The translations under genes were made by a program, and so were the position numbers. Below the pieces are notes generated by a model, which did no database searches, was not told the DNA's origin, and worked only from the letters and a program-made list of their open reading frames with translations. From Himantopus leucocephalus (Eukaryota > Chordata > Aves > Charadriiformes > Recurvirostridae), in contig RSEF01000001.1 in assembly GCA_003993805.1 (NCBI GenBank), positions 149,150,248-149,214,247 on the forward strand: a stretch of 64,000 nt of DNA, given 5' to 3'. This document shows, piece by piece, positions 12,490 to 24,760 of the stretch; the stretch's first letter is position 1; the number at the start of each line of letters is the position of its first letter.

Positions 12490-15400
12490 AGCGAGCCAGG
12501 GGCTGCACGCTGCTCCAAGCTGCTCTGGGGTTGTGGTGGTCCCGTCACACAGGGCTCCTGTGCCCGCTGCCCCTGTGTCCTTTTACTTCATGTATCGCAA
12601 TGCCTTAAATTAGGATTCCCTTTCGAATAAGGGAGGGAGAAGTGGGAAGTACTCCGGGCTGTTTTCAAAAAGGCACCCTTCTTTCAAACTCAGTCAGTCC
12701 CACGTTTTAAAGGACATGATTCACTTACTAGGTCCTCATTAGAGGGTAAACATTTTGTCCTTTCTCAAAGTAGAGATTAAATAATCCAAGTATAAATTCT
12801 TAATGTTCCAGTAAAGTGGCTATAGATATAACGTCATTCCAAACAACAGCTCTAATTCTTTTCACCCAATATTTTTTTCCCCGCTCTGCACTAACTCACA
12901 GGAATGAAGCTCATGCCTCTGAAAAATATGCTTGCTGAGATATGTATTTGTGGGAAAATATAGGTTCTTGAAGTAGTATCTTTAGAATGCACGTCGAAGT
13001 GACTGGGAAACCGATGTTACTCTTGCATATCTCCTCTGGAATACATGTACTTCTTCATGGACAATTGCTTTCATATGCACTGCTTGTTGGCTTGATTTTG
13101 TTTTAATTAATTTTTTCCCTGTTCAGAAAACATGTAGACATTACCACCTGACTGAGTCTTAATTTAAATATGTAGAATAGAACAAAGACGGACAGAACAA
13201 AACAGAATAGAGCAGAATGAACATGTCAACGTAATTAATATAGGATATCCTAGCATTTATTAATTTTTAAAGTGCACTTCAGTGATAAGTGTATTTTAGC
13301 TTCTCTCTGCAATCATAATGGCTAAAATTATTTTCTCTTTTTTAAAAAAAAGTCTTGCATATTGGAGGTTTTCAAGACATTTATAAGTAGTGTGAAATAG
13401 CGTGAGAGCTGTCAGAAATTGTGAAAGTTGGCAATGATGTTTAGAGTACCAAAATTGGAATAATTTTTTTCAAATTATAAGAAATAAGATTCCCTCTGCC
13501 CCCTGTTTATTTGGAACACGAAGAAGGAAAAACCCCAAGATTTTATTTTTAATGCTTTATACTAAACTTGTCTAAAAATGTTTAGATTAAAGATATTTCT
13601 TTGGGAGCAGTAGTCTTTATTCCCAAATCCTTTGTCTGGATGGCTGAGTGTGGTGGTGCTGGGTAACAGAGAGTTTTTGCAAACACTGAAGAAATAAGTT
13701 TTGGCATTCTTTCGAATGCTGTCTATAAACCGGAGTCTTTGCTTGGCTGATTTTGTCTGATCAGACTTTATCTGTCTGGTCTCCCTCTGCATTCAGTGGA
13801 GAGAAATAATCACCTCCAGGCACATCCTATCATGTCAGCTGAAATGCCCTCTCTGGGTGCCTACGTGTCTTCACAGTGGGTGCCTTGATAAGTACTGAGA
13901 ATAGATAGACAGCTTTTACAGAGGAAAAAAATTAGATGAGATGGATCCCTTCTGATTGATCATAAGGGGAAAGAGCCCTGCCCCCATCCTGAGCCAGTGA
14001 AACCTGCTACAATAACTCATCCAGGCTTTAAATAGTCAAAGTGCTGGCAATCCTGCATTCCTCGGTACATGATGTGGAGAGCTTCAAAGGGACCTTGTTC
14101 TTCACTCAGACTTCAGCAAAAATACCGGGTCAAAGGTTGAGGGTTTGTAAACTAATAATCCCCAGATGACAGGCGAGGAGCCCTCACCAAAATTCTTTCT
14201 CCTTTCTTTTTTTTTCTCATTTCTTTACTTCATGGGGACTATGTCAAAAAATGGTCAAAGGAAGAGAATTTTTAACACAAGCAGCAACACTGCAAGTATC
14301 TTGGGTAAGGAGGGAAAGAATACATACACATTTTCACACACATATTTTGAAAAAGGAACATGCATGAGTCTAGAAGAGGCTTATGGTTCGACTCACTGAA
14401 GACTGTATTAGCATTTGCACCAATGTTAATATTTCCTGTTTTCTAGCCATCCTCTTTGAGTTGTCCTGGAGCCACCTGAATTGCGCAATAAAGAGGAAAA
14501 ACAGGAATTCAGCTGAATCCCCATCTTTTTTCGTAAAAGAGTTATTAAAAAATGCACAAGAGAAAGCCAATCCTGGATGCAAATTTCAGTACCCAGTCGG
14601 TACACAGGTTTGCTTCACTAATGCAAGGCTTAAAAAATTCATATGGGAGACTTTGTAGGCAGGGAACACGAGTGGAAGGTTTGCAACGAACTGAGGTGCT
14701 GAAACAGTCTTTAGGAGAGCAATTTCCAGCCAGAGGCATCTGTTGTTACTCAGTCAGCAATCCCAGCCCGTGCAAGATCAGAAATTTATCTCCAGGAAGC
14801 TTTCTTCGGCTCAAGCTCCCCCAGCTCAAGTACACCCATCTCTGAAAAACGTGAGGCAGAGCAGCTCACTCTTTCACCCATGGTCCCTCACTACGTGGTC
14901 TGCGAAGGAATTTCTTTACTGGGGTTTCTATGTGTGCATATAGGTAATGAAAACATCTACAGCTACACTATCAGGCGGAAAGCATCCAGGGAGCAAGCTG
15001 TGTGAATGGTAATGCTTTCCCAATGCACTGTCACACTTCTCAACACATGTAAGGTGCCACACAAAAGAGCAGAAGAGGATAGTAGCCACTCTAGCAACTA
15101 CTGATGTCAGGGAGGTGTGAAATTTCTTTACTGCCTTGCCACGGGACATAGGCTAAAAAGATTGGACTACACTAAGGCCTGACAGCAGATGCTGAAAAAA
15201 CATTGACTTTTCCACACAGTTGGTCTTTGACTCTGACCACCATTTTCTCGGATCATTTTGGGCTTTTCCAAGAGAGAAATGGACTGTTGGTCTGATCTGA
15301 TATGAATGTCACTGTGCATATGGGACTCACCAAATCAACCTGTAGGCTTTCTTGCAGTTAGAAATATGGATGAAAAATTGACATAACCGTATCAGCTTAA

Positions 15401-17590
15401 AAGCTAGATGCCCATTCTGAGCTGGTTATCCATGCTCTACTTATAACTACAGAGGTGAAGGAAGAAAAAAAAAAGGATTTTATTAGTAACTCTTCTCATG
15501 CCATCTGGGAATTATTAATTTGCAAGCCTTCATACTTTGAATTTGTGCAAAATTCTTAGTGGGAAATAGCTGCTTTGAAGCTCTTCTCAACCTCATGTGC
15601 TATGACAACCACATCTCTATAACTCAGCCTGTCTGAAGCCCAGATGAATTACTGTAGCAGGTCTCACCAGTTTAGGACACGTTATTTATGCCCATACTGC
15701 TTACTTCAAGTGGGAAGCATCTTCACTTGCCTAAAAGATGGGCTGGTTTAACCTTTCAAGCTCCGCTTAAAAAAAAACGATAGAAGCCTTTAGAGGACAA
15801 TTCAGCCACCTCTCTTGGACACCTGTTTTAGGACCTGCTGAACTGCCCTCTTCAGCTGCAGCTCTCTGTCCCCTTGCAATGACCACAGGAAGCTCCCAGG
15901 GAGCTGGCCCAGAATAGGCAACTTTTCCAAGGTCTCCAATGAACAACTTAGAGAACATGGCAAAAAAAGGTGTGGGACAGGAAGACAAGAGGAATGGGCA
16001 TAAAGCTAAAGAATAAAAGGATTATGGCATGTAGTGCTTCACAGGTGGAAAAATAAACTGTGCATCCACCCATTTAGTCACACACAACTGCTTCCTACAC
16101 AGCACTGCTGGTTTTTTTTCTGCTGGGGCCTTTGTTCTATCCTCCATCCAAAGAAAAATACTTCAGTTTTTCAGAGAAATAGCTTTGTCTGCAAAATTTT
16201 TTGTCTTTGTGAGCAATAGCCAGAAAAAGTTGAAGGTAAAGCCACAGAATGGTGGGCCCTGTCCACATATTCTACCTCCAACGTAGACAGTGTGGTTTTC
16301 CTTAAGAATAGCAAATTTGTCATACAGCAAATACACAACATGCTCCGTATGGCTTATCATAGCCAAAAATACATGACAGAGAAAAGAAAGAAAATGCTTA
16401 GTGTTACAAAATCAACAGACCTCATGCTCAGAAAAATGTAAGCAATTTATTTCTAGTCTAACTGGTATCGTTCTGCGTGATTGTAAGAAAGCAGGGGAGT
16501 TTAATTGTTGGGAAAAAAACAATCAATCTTGTACTGGAATCCCAAGGATCAAGGCAAAACATGGCATTGAGCCCAGCTTTAATAACCTTCAATGACTTAT
16601 GAACCTTAATTTTCTTCAGTAGAAAGGTATTATTTCTTCAAGTACATTTTTTTTCTTTTGGACAGCTATTTGACTACTGTAGAGCACATAAGACACACAA
16701 GCTGCCTTGAATTCATTTTTTTGTAAAGTATGTGGTGTCCACTTCTGGATTAAGAAGAAAATTTTTGGAACAACTGGAAATCCCTGAATATACCTTTTTA
16801 AATGTTTTTAAGGATTTTGTAACTCTTCTGTTCTAAAATAGATGAATTAATTAAAAATAATTTAAGTTGGTATAACTGGCTTCTAAGGAAATAAGGAAAT
16901 TCCCAGCTCTCAAGCTGTAAAACTTCATTGCCCTTTAATATAAGCATACCCAATACTTGATAGATATGTGATCTTGAATTATTTTTTCCAGTGTATCTGT
17001 CCCAAATTTCCCCTGTATATTTTTTTCCCGCTGGCTTATCTGCATGAAAATCCCAGCTGTTTTTAAATCCAAGTACAACTGAAAAAAACAGACCTTTGAA
17101 TTTTCCCACAACACTTCTGCTTCTGCATTTCCTAGATGATGGATGAAGATTGGTTTGAGTCCAGGAGTTTTCCTGTGCACTATGCCATGAAAAGGTGGGG
17201 GTGAAACAAAACAGGAGAAATCTCAGCTGGGTTTTGTTGGTTTTGACCTACGTTTCCTTTTTGTACTCTCATTGTATATACAAAAGTTTTGCCATTAAAT
17301 TCCATTCTGTCATGCAGCCAGTGAACCATACTGAAGTCAGCTGAAACTGAAATATCTCTATGATTATATGCAAAGTTAAAATCTGTGTTTTAAGCATCTA
17401 TAGACAGGACCAATTCTGTTTAGAGCACTTAATATACCCTTTATCACATATACAATGCTGGGAAATGTTAGAAAGAGGAATAAATGTTGGCCTTGCCATT
17501 ACGTCTCCTTTCTGTGGTTCCTAGACTCATCCTATACAGGTGCACCCTCATGCAGTTAACTCATAACAAGATGTTCTGTCAGAAAACAGA

Positions 17591-18057
17591 GCTGCATCCA
17601 GCTCTGGCGCCCCCAGCACAAGAAAGCCATGGACTTGTTAGAGTGGGTCCAGAGGAAGCCCATGAAAAAGCTGAGAGAGTTGGGGTTGTTCAGCCTGGAG
17701 AAGAGAAGGCTCTGGGGAGACCTTACTGTGGGTTTTCAATACTTAAAGAGGGCTTATAAGAAAGATGGAGAGAGAGTTTTTATCAGGGCCTGCAGTGGTA
17801 GGACAGGGGGAAATGGTTTTAAAGTAAAAGAGATTCAGGTTAGATATACGGAAAATCTTTTGTATGATAAGGGTGGTGAGACACTGGAACAGGTTGCCCA
17901 GAGAAGATGCCCCGTCACTGGAAGTGTTCAAGGCCAGGCTGGATGGGGCTTTGAACAACCTGGTCTAGTGAAAGATGTCCATGCCCATGGCAGGGGCGTT
18001 GGAACTAGATGATCTTTAAAGGTCCCTTCCAACCCAAACCATTCTGTCATTCTGTGG
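17591..18057 (+). repeat. CR1 LINE, 5'-truncated, 3' end intact
   Basis: Non-LTR retrotransposon fragment of about 467 bp. It begins at the typical 'ctgcatccagctctgg' segment and runs through 'gtgggtccagaggaagccca', 'ttcagcctggagaagagaag' and 'ccaggctggatggggctttg'. It ends with 'ggtcccttccaacccaaacc' followed by two octamers ATTCTGTC and ATTCTGTG. This 3' structure (octamer repeat, no poly-A) is diagnostic of CR1, the main avian LINE. Only 3' sequence is present, so it cannot move on its own. Several small open frames here are shadows of it. Confidence 0.95.
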
Positions 18058-20004
18058 AAACATCCCTTGCCTTTTTACATTTGTGCCAGTATCCTGGTTC
18101 TGTTTTATTTCTATTTTATTTATCTTCCTTTTTCCCCTTTTTGTTCTTTCCTCCCTGCCCAAAGAAAACTACTTTGGGCTACTGGACAATGGAAATTTTA
18201 GAAAATGTGATTCTCTAACTCGTTCTTGGATGGAAAACAAACCAAAGCCTCACAAATGGTCTGCAAAACAGGAAAGACTTTCCTTCTCAATTCCGTTGCT
18301 AATGGTTACATTTGACATATTGGTGAAATCTTGATCCAATGACACCTGTACAAAAAATTTCAACTGACTTAAGCAGGAGCTGCTCTTACATCATATCTTA
18401 CGTCCACTGAGAATCCAAAAATATGATTCTCTACTGCCAAAAGATGAGAGAGGCTAATCATTAGAATGGATCTAGATATCTCTATTTTAACTTTTATCTG
18501 GAGGTCCTACAGCAGGAAAAATCTCTTCTCACTTAGATATGTAATAGCCAGCATGCTACAGCCAGGCATATTTCTTCTGAACTTCTGAACAAACCCAGTG
18601 TCTTTGATGCTGCTAAACTGCAGAGCTACATGGGTTTGTATGCAGGTGAATCAATTTTATTATACATTTAATAGACTTTGTTACATCTCTAAAGCCAAAG
18701 AAGATACAAGCACCAGTGTCAGTGCTTAAAAGTGTCATTGCTGATACTCTGCCTAACAGTGCCAAGCATACTATTAATTATACAGGTGCCTCAAGTGACT
18801 TGCAGTTACATTAAGCGATCAGAGCAAAAACTTGCTGAATTTCAATGGGTTGGAAATGGCTGGTTGCTGCCCTGCTGTTTTGGTTGGATTCTAGCGTTAA
18901 ATCAAAAGGTACGTGAGTGAATGTTTGAAGATTCCCAATGGGCAAAAATTGTAATATGCCAAAGGGAGCGTGAATGACTCACAGCTATTTTAGGAAGAAC
19001 TTGCTGCGACAAGCTTAAAACCCTTATGATGGATTTATAACTCCATTTATTTTCAGTACTACCTCCTGCTAAAAAAAGGTGCAGAAATTATTTCATCCCT
19101 TTCTAGCTGGATGAAAGGCCCACGCAAACAGGGTAATTTTAAACTCCTGGAAAACAAAAGGCAGCACAAAGAAAGGGAAAAATATTTTCCAATCGTAGTC
19201 TTTTTATGAATGACTTAAAACAACTGATTTCAGCTGATAGTACACTCCTAAAGTCCAAAAACATTGGCTGATTGTATTGGTGTCTATTCTATTGTAGTAA
19301 ACCACTACCAGCTCCACGTAAAATGACCACAGTTTGATGGCCTCTGTGATGATACATTTTGAAACCAAACCTTTGCAAGCTAAGTTTTACCTCTGCTCAT
19401 TGCTGTCTTTAAATTCAACTGGAAAAATGACATCATGCTCTCACATAGGCAATTATCAATGTTTGCTCTGGGGACCTTTGGCTTTGAAGAGAACTAAATG
19501 ATACGGTTGTTTGCATGCATAATAACCTAATATTTGCACAGGCTATATATATTTGCATAGGGCTGTGTTTATACAAGTTTCTGTCTGAAGTGGCTAGCTA
19601 AAAACAAACTCCCTTCCTCAAGCTATACGATCATGTCAACGTGGAAAGACGCCGGGTGGACTATGTCAGGCAAAGCACTTCATAGGCTTTTTGGACCCAA
19701 GCTGGTTTCGGGGGCTCAGCTGCCTCAAAACAGGGGGGTCTTGGGCTCAGCTGCACTTCTCTGTGCAGATGGGCCCCAGGGCTGCACGGCGAGCTATTTG
19801 GAGGCATCTCGGGTCTCAGCTGTGCATCGGGGCCTTGTGTGAGAAGGGACACGGGCTGGGGTGTGCTCCTGTACCTCACTCCCGGCTGGAGCTGGGCTGT
19901 GGCCAGTTTAGGGATAGCCTTTACATTTTTTTTACTGGAGGCTGAAATTATCTGTAATGGCTTACAGGTTTAGCCTGGACTCTGTAAACACTTAAAGATT
20001 TGGG

Positions 20005-20250
20005 AACGGTCGGGGCTGTGGCAGCGGTGGTGGAGCAGTGGGAGGGAGGGATGCGCAAGCCCCCCGTTCCATCCTCCCAGCCCAGCGGGTGCTGAGCCGG
20101 CACTGGGTGAAGACACAAGCAGAGAGGCGTTAGGGGGAGGTGAGCCCGGGGAGGTGTACCGAGGCGGCAACCGGCGGTGGGGAGCTCTCCTCCTTTCCCT
20201 CCTGCCCCGCACACCGGCTGTGCTCCTCAGGAACAGACACGCCTCATCTT
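20005..20250. promoter_or_regulatory. Small CpG-rich patch (orphan CpG island candidate)
   Basis: About 16 CpG dinucleotides in about 245 bp of roughly two-thirds G+C, in a neighbourhood that is AT-rich and nearly free of CpG. Weaker CpG- and GC-rich sequence continues from about 19.64 to 20.9 kb. No exon is recognised next to it. It could mark the promoter of an unannotated non-coding transcript or an enhancer, or simply be a GC-rich remnant. Confidence 0.4.
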
Positions 20251-22146
20251 GAACTCGTTAAAATTGTCCTCATCTCTTATGATTTTTTTTTCTTTTTCTT
20301 TCTCTTTTTTTTTCCTTTGCACAAACAAACTGTGTTTACCCTCCCTTCATCTACAAAACAAGGGTGGTATCCAGCGATCTGGTAACCCCTCAAGATATTT
20401 ATTTTAATACACTAGCCTTTCACTTCTGAAGATTAGAGACTCCTCTGGGGGCCAAGAAAACCTTAACAGTGAAATTCAAAGGGACGGGGAAACGTTTTGG
20501 TTTGGATTCATTAAATACCTTACATGTGTGAAAGACTTCTTTACTATTTTCTCTAGTAAGGCCAATACAGTATGTTGCATTATGGAACTGGGTTTGACCC
20601 GAGACATTTCTCCTGTTAAAACCGTTTGGCTGAGTCATAGGAAGATGGATGGTCTGTCTGCTTCAAGACCCAATACCTGGCGGGGAGGGCTCTGTGCCGC
20701 ATGAGGGAGGGAAAATTTTGGCGACGCTAGCGATCACCAGGATGTGTCTAACCTGCTCCGTGGGCAATTGTGCAAACACCCCCCAATTGCAGGGTGCAGC
20801 GCCGGCTCCAGTGCAGCTGTGGGTCCCATGGGGGGTGTTTCTGCCCCAACCCCCCTGCAGTAGGGTCTGGGGGTGCAGGCTCTGGGGGGGGATGCAGGGG
20901 GAACTCCTCAGAAACGCTGGGACTGTTTCAGTGTTAGAAATCACTGCCTTCAGAAATTAAAGCTGTAACCTTTCCTCCTCAGCTATGAAGGCTTCAGCTA
21001 ATGGCTTTGGCAAGAGCAGGTGCCCAATTAGTCAAACGAGAGAGCAGCTGCTGGCCCCTGCTTGCAGCGGAGATGCCCAGACCAGAGACGAAGAAATCCG
21101 AGGGACTGACATGGTTTTAAGAAGTAGTTCATGAAGAAATGTAAATACACCCATAAAATCCCTGGCAGATTCTCTTCTGTGATGGAAAAATTAAGATGCC
21201 TCTTGTCCCCTGTTAAAGCTTTATATTGTTTCTGTCACTTAGAGGAGCTATGAGATGTTTCTTTTTAAAATGAGGTATTAAGAAATCAGAGTCAAAGGCA
21301 TATTGGTGGCTTTTCTGTCTGGCTGCTAAATGGCTGTCTTAGAAAGCACGCAGCTCTATTTTTAGGGATGAAATGGTTTTATGGATTAAAATTCGAAGGA
21401 TAAGGTAAACAACTGCACATAACTCTTCACCACAAAAGATGATTTTTCCCTCCAGCGCAGGTTAGTGCTTTCACAACAGGCTGAGGAAAGAGGCCCTCGC
21501 TGCTTTTCTTCCTGTACAGGCTACACAGGGTCTCAGGTGAACTAATAAAATATGGAAGAGCAGCACGAGCGTGTACGGAGGAGAGAGGGAAGGGGGAGGT
21601 AAAGCCAGCAAAATTAGCTTCTGATCATCGACTACCCCAGCTGGAATTAGATTATGTCACTTGTGAATATTTCATAGTTACCAGCTGAAAGACATCTAGT
21701 CAAGCAATTAAAGCCAATCAGGGTAAATTCTGAGTGTTTTGCTTGTCAGCCATCTAAAATAAGCCATGAGTTGTATTAACATTGTAAGGGCAAAACCAAG
21801 AAAAGCAGCATGCTTCCTGCTGGCAACAGGAAGGAAATGCAGGTCCAATTTTGCTGAGTGGTAATTGCAGAGAATAAGCCAGCTAGGGGACTCACTCAGG
21901 GACACCTGTGGGAGGCACAACATGTCAGGAGAGGGTGGGCATGGACTGTGGTGCCCTGGTCCACGCAGGGGGCATCAGGGAAAACCTTCTCTTCCTACCT
22001 GACTAAAGCCTGTTGGAGGATGTTTGGCTAGCTCAGAAGGCCTTCCTTTGAATCCCATCTCCCGGCTAAACTTCCACTGATAACTCCCTCAAAGCAACAG
22101 TCCAAAGGAGGCAGCAGAGGCAGAGGTTCATGGTGCAACCCAGCCC

Positions 22147-22166
22147 TTTATTTTATTTTATTTTTT
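22147..22166. repeat. TTTTA microsatellite
   Basis: Three to four TTTTA units followed by a T run. Confidence 0.85.
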
Positions 22167-23917
22167 GGTCCCTTTTTCTTCTGATGTGATGCTAGGGTCA
22201 TGGAGTAGGTTGCAGCAGAGAGCAGAAACAAAGTTCTTGTTTCCTGAGCACCAGCGCATCAGAAATTAAACCTAACGCTCATTTTCTAGAATAGCATTAA
22301 CGTCTATGAAGAAATGAATTGTTCAGCTGGCCTCTTAATCTAGATGACAGTTTTATTACAATTAAAATATCACCTCTAGGAGGCCCTTTGTTTGCATTTG
22401 ACAGATTTTATTGTGTTTATATAGGCTAATGAAGCAGAATGAAATTACGCAGCTTATATTAAATTTAAATGACTGATTTATTGCATTTAAAACCTAAAAT
22501 TTATCATGCATGTTCTTTAATGCCACACAAACTACATTAGTTCACTGCTGGTTTATATTCTACTTCAGTGATTTGCCCAACTGGAAAAGGTTTTGTGAGT
22601 GCACTAAAATAAGGCTAATTAATGTCCAAAGAGTTAAACAGAAAAGACTGTCTTTAAGCTTTTTAGAAGGGTAAAAATATTGTGATGCTAGGTCTAGCCT
22701 GTACTTCAGGTCAGTGGCTCTAATTTCATGGGTTACAATTGGTGATTTCACTGAAGGGCTTTAATTTGAGCCTTTGCCAACTGAGCTCAACTTTCCACCC
22801 GCTCATTTTTGTTGTTGAGCTTTCTTGTTACTTATTTTTATTGATCTAGCAAACTCTGTTATTCCCCACTGAACATGGAGCTCAGATGATCCCTACTGCA
22901 TACAGTATTCAATAGAAAGGAGTAGCGAGTACTCAGGTTTCCACATAAGTACTGAGCTGATCACCATAAATCTGAATACAACCTGATTCAAATTAATCTT
23001 AATATTTTCTGATGATGGAATTCCTCTCACCTTACTTTAGATTTCTGTCCCATAGATGCTTACAGCTCATCTGGTTACTCCATGTTTTCTTTCTTCATTA
23101 ACATGACTTTAGGATGAGATGGGTTGTGCTGTAATGCCGCTATTTCTTTCCATCTAGAGGGAGCCAAAGGTGATTAGTTCAGATATAGAAGACATCTACA
23201 GTGCAGAAATCTGTTTAGTCAGATTAATCCCATGGCTAATATCTGAAATATTGCTAAGATGTTCCAATCACAGTGAATATATGTACTTTTTATTGTCAAT
23301 ACAAGGATAAATGAAGGGCTTGGGATAAAACTGCTTGTAAATTAACCTCCAAAACGAATAACTGGAATCACTGCCATTAGGGTGTATCAGATTTAATTCT
23401 AGGAAGCTTTAAGTAGACCAAGAAGTGCTATTTAAGAATAGCAATTTTGCTGAAAACTTGACTTTCAGGGAATAAATTAATTTCATATATCCCGTTTGAA
23501 TCTGATAACCAATTTTGGCCAGAGGAACGACGGAAGGAGAATTTCAGAAGATCATTTTTCTTTTTTAACAGCAGTGGTGGGTGAACCCATGACATCACTG
23601 ATTTATTTTCCTTTGTAGTATTGCTGTACCTTCAGCTTGGCTTTCCACTTTAGCTATTAGCTCATTGACATATATTGTTTCATACGTAATGCTATGGGGA
23701 AAGAAAGATACTGGGGCTGATTTTCTGCTCAGTTATTAAAATGGTATGACCAAGTGAACAACTTAAAAGATTTCTGTGATTAAATGTATTGTGTAACAAT
23801 ACAGATATTTCTGGGTATGAGTAAGTTGGACCTGGGATTCAGCTTTAGTTTCTAGAACTTTATGCAGGATGATGAGTCTCACTGCCCTTGTCCTTCAGCT
23901 CCCAGCTGTCTGTACAT

Positions 23918-23944
23918 AGGGTCTGTAGGGTCTGTAAGGTCTGT
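23918..23944. repeat. 9-bp unit repeated three times
   Basis: AGGGTCTGT, AGGGTCTGT and AAGGTCTGT in tandem. Small minisatellite-like run; no gene nearby. Confidence 0.9.
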
Positions 23945-24734
23945 GGCGTATGGATTTGTCTTGCCTGTGGGTGGCATTCACCAGTTTCATGAGCAGAAAC
24001 TTTGTGTAATCTCCAGGACTCAACTGTGCTGATACCAGCTTCTGTTCAGTGTAAGCAAAGATTCAGTAACTTGCATTCCTTTGTGGTGCCTATCTGAACT
24101 GTAGATAAGTAGGTCTAAGCAGGAAATAAGGTGGAAATAGGATCCTGGCAGATCTTCCCTACTTCTTGCTAACTCCTCGTTGAACCATGGAAAACACGTA
24201 GGCTCACAGACTTGTGAAGTACCTACAACGTACAGGGATTTGCATCAGAGGTAGGGAATCCCAGCAAACAGGATCTTCTTTAAAATATAAAGAGTCAGAT
24301 TCTGAAATACTTAGTTTTTACATCTGATATGAGGAGCAGCTGTGTCTGGTCATAGAAGTTCAGCATGAAGTTTCCTCTGCGTGACCCACTTGAGGAAATA
24401 ACACTTCTCTCCCAATGAATTTCCAGGGAGAAAAGTTAACACATCGTGTTAGAACACACAGAGCCCAACACTAAGAAAACCAGCTGCTTTAATATGCTAT
24501 AGTCATCCTCCCTAAAATCAAGGGGTCAGGTTATGGCCTGTCCTACAGCAAAGGGCCAAGACCAAAGTCCTGTATGTTGCCTCTTTCAAAGTTTCTAGCC
24601 TGAGGACGGATTCATGTCTCTAAGAGAGTTCCAGGGTCCTGCCCATGGATTGCATGAAGAACCCAGAAGCCCTGGCAATTCTGGAAAGCTCATTAGTGAA
24701 GAATATGAGTTGCCGTGGCAGCCTTTCTTATATT

Positions 24735-24760
24735 AAAAAAAAAAAAAAAAAAAANAAAAA
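24735..24760. repeat. Poly-A run interrupted by single N at 24755
   Basis: Twenty A, one N, then five A. True length cannot be known from this sequence. No LINE or SINE body was recognised upstream. Confidence 0.85.

Larger units (their letters stand above)
6028..17590. other. Intergenic, no gene recognised
   Basis: AT-rich unique sequence. Notable items are the DR4 motif at 6749 and a GC-rich island at 12.41-12.58 kb. Open frames up to 139 codons (12211-12630) follow GC content and show no family match. Confidence 0.7.

Noticed and set aside
12211..12630. 139-codon plus-strand frame
   Set aside because: Open because of local GC content; three overlapping frames on both strands are equally open, which argues against coding.
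17484..18012. Plus-strand frames of 91 and 127 codons
   Set aside because: They are chance frames within the CR1 fragment, not the CR1 reverse transcriptase.
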